Positions 63,692 to 64,000 of a DNA stretch of 64,000 nt are shown here, piece after piece. The stretch lies in NCBI RefSeq assembly GCF_030973515.1, contig NZ_JARGZA010000001.1, positions 62,001 to 126,000 of the forward strand, given 5' to 3'. A program made the translations under genes and the position numbers. The stretch is from Jannaschia maritima. GTDB lineage: Bacteria; Pseudomonadota; Alphaproteobacteria; Rhodobacterales; Rhodobacteraceae. The notes under the pieces were generated by a model, which made no database searches, was not told the DNA's origin, and saw only the letters and a list, made by a program, of their open reading frames with translations. Position 1 is the stretch's first letter; every line of letters starts with the position of its first letter.

Positions 63692-64000
63692 GTGAAGGAC
63701 ACCATGGACGACGCGGCCACGCTGATCGACCGCATGGGCCGGGCCGCCCGCGCTGCGGCATCGCAGCTGTCCCATGCCAGCGCCGAACGCAAGCACGCCG
63801 CCCTGATCGGCGCGGCTGACGCGCTGTGGTCGACGCGGGACGTGGTGCTGCTCGCCAACGCGGAGGACATGGTCGCGGCCGAGGCGAAGGGACTGTCGCC
63901 GGCGATGCTGGACCGTCTGGCGCTGGACGACGGACGCATCCGCGGCGTCTGCGATGGGTTGCGCGCAATCGCGGAACAGCCCGACCCGGTGGGCCAGGTG
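63692..64000 (+). CDS. proA: Gamma-glutamyl phosphate reductase (N-terminal part, runs off the window)
   Basis: The first 103 residues are visible: RAARAAASQLSHASAERKHAALIGAADAL and VLLANAEDMVAAEAKGLSPAMLDRLALDDGRI are typical ProA. It reduces gamma-glutamyl phosphate in proline synthesis after ProB. Start: GTG 63692 (MKD) or ATG 63704 (MDDAA), both in frame; AAGGA lies just before the ATG, though only four bases away. Separated from proB by 16 bases. Confidence 0.93.
   Translation, partial: MKDTMDDAATLIDRMGRAARAAASQLSHASAERKHAALIGAADALWSTRDVVLLANAEDMVAAEAKGLSPAMLDRLALDDGRIRGVCDGLRAIAEQPDPVGQV

Overview
The window is very GC-rich bacterial DNA (roughly 70% G+C by eye) from an alphaproteobacterium, most likely a member of the Rhodobacteraceae (Roseobacter group). 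The clues are the gene orders bamE / DUF177 / rpmF / plsX / fabH / ihfA / merR / tRNA-Pro, tkt / coiled-coil gene / zapA, and rplU / rpmA / obgE / proB / proA, a ribosomal protein L21 with a helix-hairpin-helix tail, and a complete taurine dissimilation cluster. Gene starts and functions were read from the sequence alone, without database searches.

Layout. 1-12.4 kb: taurine use. Transcribed leftwards are tpa, marC, tauR, xsc, pta and the 5' end of a molybdopterin oxidoreductase that is probably soeA (sulfite dehydrogenase). Transcribed rightwards are tauA, tauB, tauC and a guanine deaminase. Together they import taurine, convert it to sulfoacetaldehyde, split that to acetyl phosphate and sulfite, make acetyl-CoA, and probably oxidise the sulfite. 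Two near-identical direct-repeat sites lie upstream of tpa and of xsc and look like TauR operators. 12.4-24.9 kb: housekeeping genes (OsmC/hydrolase fusion, bamE, rpmF-plsX-fabH, ihfA, merR-like, tRNA-Pro, dcd, msrB, GNAT acyltransferase, ABC-F ATPase), then a PycTM-like membrane protein and two secreted proteins.

24.9-28.4 kb is accessory: a restriction-modification pair (MT-A70 methylase plus BglII-like endonuclease), a REP-associated tyrosine transposase between two REP palindromes, and an AT-rich four-helix membrane protein attached to the 3' end of parE. 28.4-35.1 kb holds parE, galE, DUF3291, tkt, a coiled-coil gene and zapA. 35.1-36.3 kb is a small insert with a secreted cysteine-containing protein and an overlapping 59-residue ORF. 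36.3-45.3 kb is core: gatB, a lytic transglycosylase, an AEC transporter, a metallo-hydrolase, tatD, holB, tmk, a D-Ala-D-Ala carboxypeptidase and a SPOR lipoprotein.

45.4-47.8 kb encodes two probable blue-light flavoproteins side by side: a LOV-domain histidine kinase and a photolyase/cryptochrome relative whose domains appear circularly permuted. 48-51.7 kb has a Ca2+/Na+ antiporter, a pentapeptide-repeat protein, clpX and clpP. 52-55.3 kb is a lower-GC island with a tight four-gene operon (radical SAM protein, DEDDh exonuclease, P-loop ATPase, aldo/keto reductase). It lies on the 3' side of a tRNA-Val gene and I know of no named system with this composition. 56-64 kb returns to core genes: tRNA-Val, tyrS, tRNA-Ser, a DUF2059 protein, rplU, rpmA, a frameshifted acetyltransferase, a LysE exporter, a second acetyltransferase, obgE, proB and the start of proA.
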